In this document: positions 63,471 to 64,000 of the stretch, one piece after another
Layout: every line of letters begins with the position of its first letter
Numbering within the stretch: position 1 is the first letter of the stretch
Assembly: GCA_963822095.1 (NCBI GenBank)
Contig: CAWGGS010000078.1
Coordinates: 84,759 to 148,758, forward strand
DNA from: CAWGGS01 sp963822095
GTDB taxonomy: Bacteria > Desulfobacterota > Desulfobulbia > Desulfobulbales > Desulfocapsaceae
Reading direction: 5' to 3'
Length of the DNA: 64,000 nucleotides
The notes under the pieces: model-generated
Told to the model about the DNA's origin: nothing
Databases searched by the model: none
The model's input: only the letters and a program-made list of their open reading frames with translations
Program-made: the position numbers and the translations under genes

Positions 63471-64000
63471 CGCAAGCCCCCGTCGATCGAAGGGAACGAC
63501 AGTCCTTCGCGCCGGGCTGCCCGCAGCAGATCGTCGACGAAGCCGTGCGCATCCGCTGCGTCGGCGTCTCGGTCCTGCTGATCGGCGAGCATGAAATCCG
63601 CCGCCCGGCCGGGACCGAGCCCGTCGGGAGCATCGAAGTCACGCGCGAGCAGCGCCAGCGCGCGCTGCACGACGTCGGTGTGGCTCTCGGCATGACGCGC
63701 AAGCCCCTGCGCGATCGCATCGCCGCGGCCGTCCGTGTGGCGGATCACGTAGACGAGGTCGTAGGCGTCCTTCGGCTCGGCACGGTCTCCGAAGGCGAGC
63801 GCCTTGAGCACGACGAACGCCGCCGGCCCGCAGACCGCGATCTCGCGGGAAACCCGCTCGCCGTTGAGCGTGTGGCCGTCGAGCTCGACCAGGATGCGCT
63901 CCTCGAAGGCGAGCTCGACGCCGGGAGTGATCAGCACACCGAAGTCGGGCTGCAGGGGCTGGACGCTGCCCGGCCGGTCCTGCGGCGACGGCGGCTCCAT
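63467..64000 (-). CDS. AbiEii-like nucleotidyltransferase (partial, N-terminus off window)
   Basis: 177 visible residues, open to the right edge. The region ILVELDGHTLNGERVSREIA, then VVLKALAFGDRAEPKDAYDLVYVI, has the pattern of nucleotidyltransferase-fold proteins of the AbiEii/DUF1814 class, which are often toxins or abortive-infection effectors. The catalytic GS and D-x-D motifs would lie beyond the window. Its stop overlaps the GTG of the nuclease gene, so it belongs to the same operon. Confidence 0.55.
   Translation of the reverse strand: MEPPSPQDRPGSVQPLQPDFGVLITPGVELAFEERILVELDGHTLNGERVSREIAVCGPAAFVVLKALAFGDRAEPKDAYDLVYVIRHTDGRGDAIAQGLARHAESHTDVVQRALALLARDFDAPDGLGPGRAADFMLADQQDRDADAADAHGFVDDLLRAARREGLSFPSIDGGLR

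Noticed and set aside
1..64000. CRISPR arrays, complete tRNA or rRNA genes
   Set aside because: No regularly spaced direct repeats and no full cloverleaf or rRNA sequence were seen on either strand; only the isolated T-arm at 58311 remains.

Overview
Positions 1 to about 56,100 look like one continuous, well-formed chromosomal segment of an anaerobic Gram-negative bacterium of the Desulfobacterota (Desulfobulbales-like). The clues are moderate base composition by eye, a PxxKW cysteine-rich small protein, a ferredoxin-fused EtfA, MglA/Roadblock genes, an Mla lipid transport operon and type IV pilus PilC. ORFs in this part are intact, with sensible Shine-Dalgarno sites. From about 56,130 to the end the sequence becomes very GC-rich with actinobacterial-style codon use, and almost every gene carries frameshifts. 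I read this as either a chimeric assembly join or a foreign island of much lower sequence quality.

Layout of the first part: a radical SAM protein (partial at the left edge); an AMIN-domain exported protein; lipoproteins and tmk, then pdxA; a translation and RNA cluster on the minus strand (yraN, rnhB, rplS, an RNA methyltransferase, trmD, rimM, khpA, rpsP, ffh). Next come a DUF362 ferredoxin protein, an SDR reductase and an aromatic amino acid ammonia-lyase that resembles the lyases of aryl-polyene/flexirubin pathways, then RNase D. On the plus strand follow an orphan YejB/YejE permease pair and mlaEFD-mlaA-mlaC with a cyclic-nucleotide-binding protein. A long fatty acid operon (DUF177, rpmF, plsX, fabH, acyl-CoA dehydrogenase, etfB, ferredoxin-etfA, fabG, acpP, fabF) ends with rpiB. 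After it lie glyA-nrdR-ribD, a ParB-like protein, an IHF/HU protein, pilC, ugd, yggS, tatD and ade. Then comes a Roadblock protein, an MglA-type GTPase and a 1,313-residue acidic protein with three copies of an unrecognised domain, followed by coaD, rsmD, asd and pssA.

Two divergent copies of a roughly 260-bp intergenic element (35,103 and 54,906) share terminal inverted repeats and a hairpin with a compensatory base change; copy 1 is flanked by an 8-bp direct repeat. They look like a MITE family.

The GC-rich part holds the C-terminal domain of a tyrosine integrase, an IS256-type element with terminal inverted repeats, a tRNA-like T-arm, and a defence-like island. On the minus strand five genes, each overlapping the next by 4 bp (ATGA/GTGA), encode a nucleotidyltransferase-like protein, a FokI-like nuclease, a QatB-like protein, a QueC-like QatC and an unrecognised protein; a QatD-type TatD nuclease converges on them. 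This resembles the anti-phage Qat system, but no QatA ATPase is present in the window and a nuclease sits at the upstream position. It is the best candidate here for an undescribed system variant.
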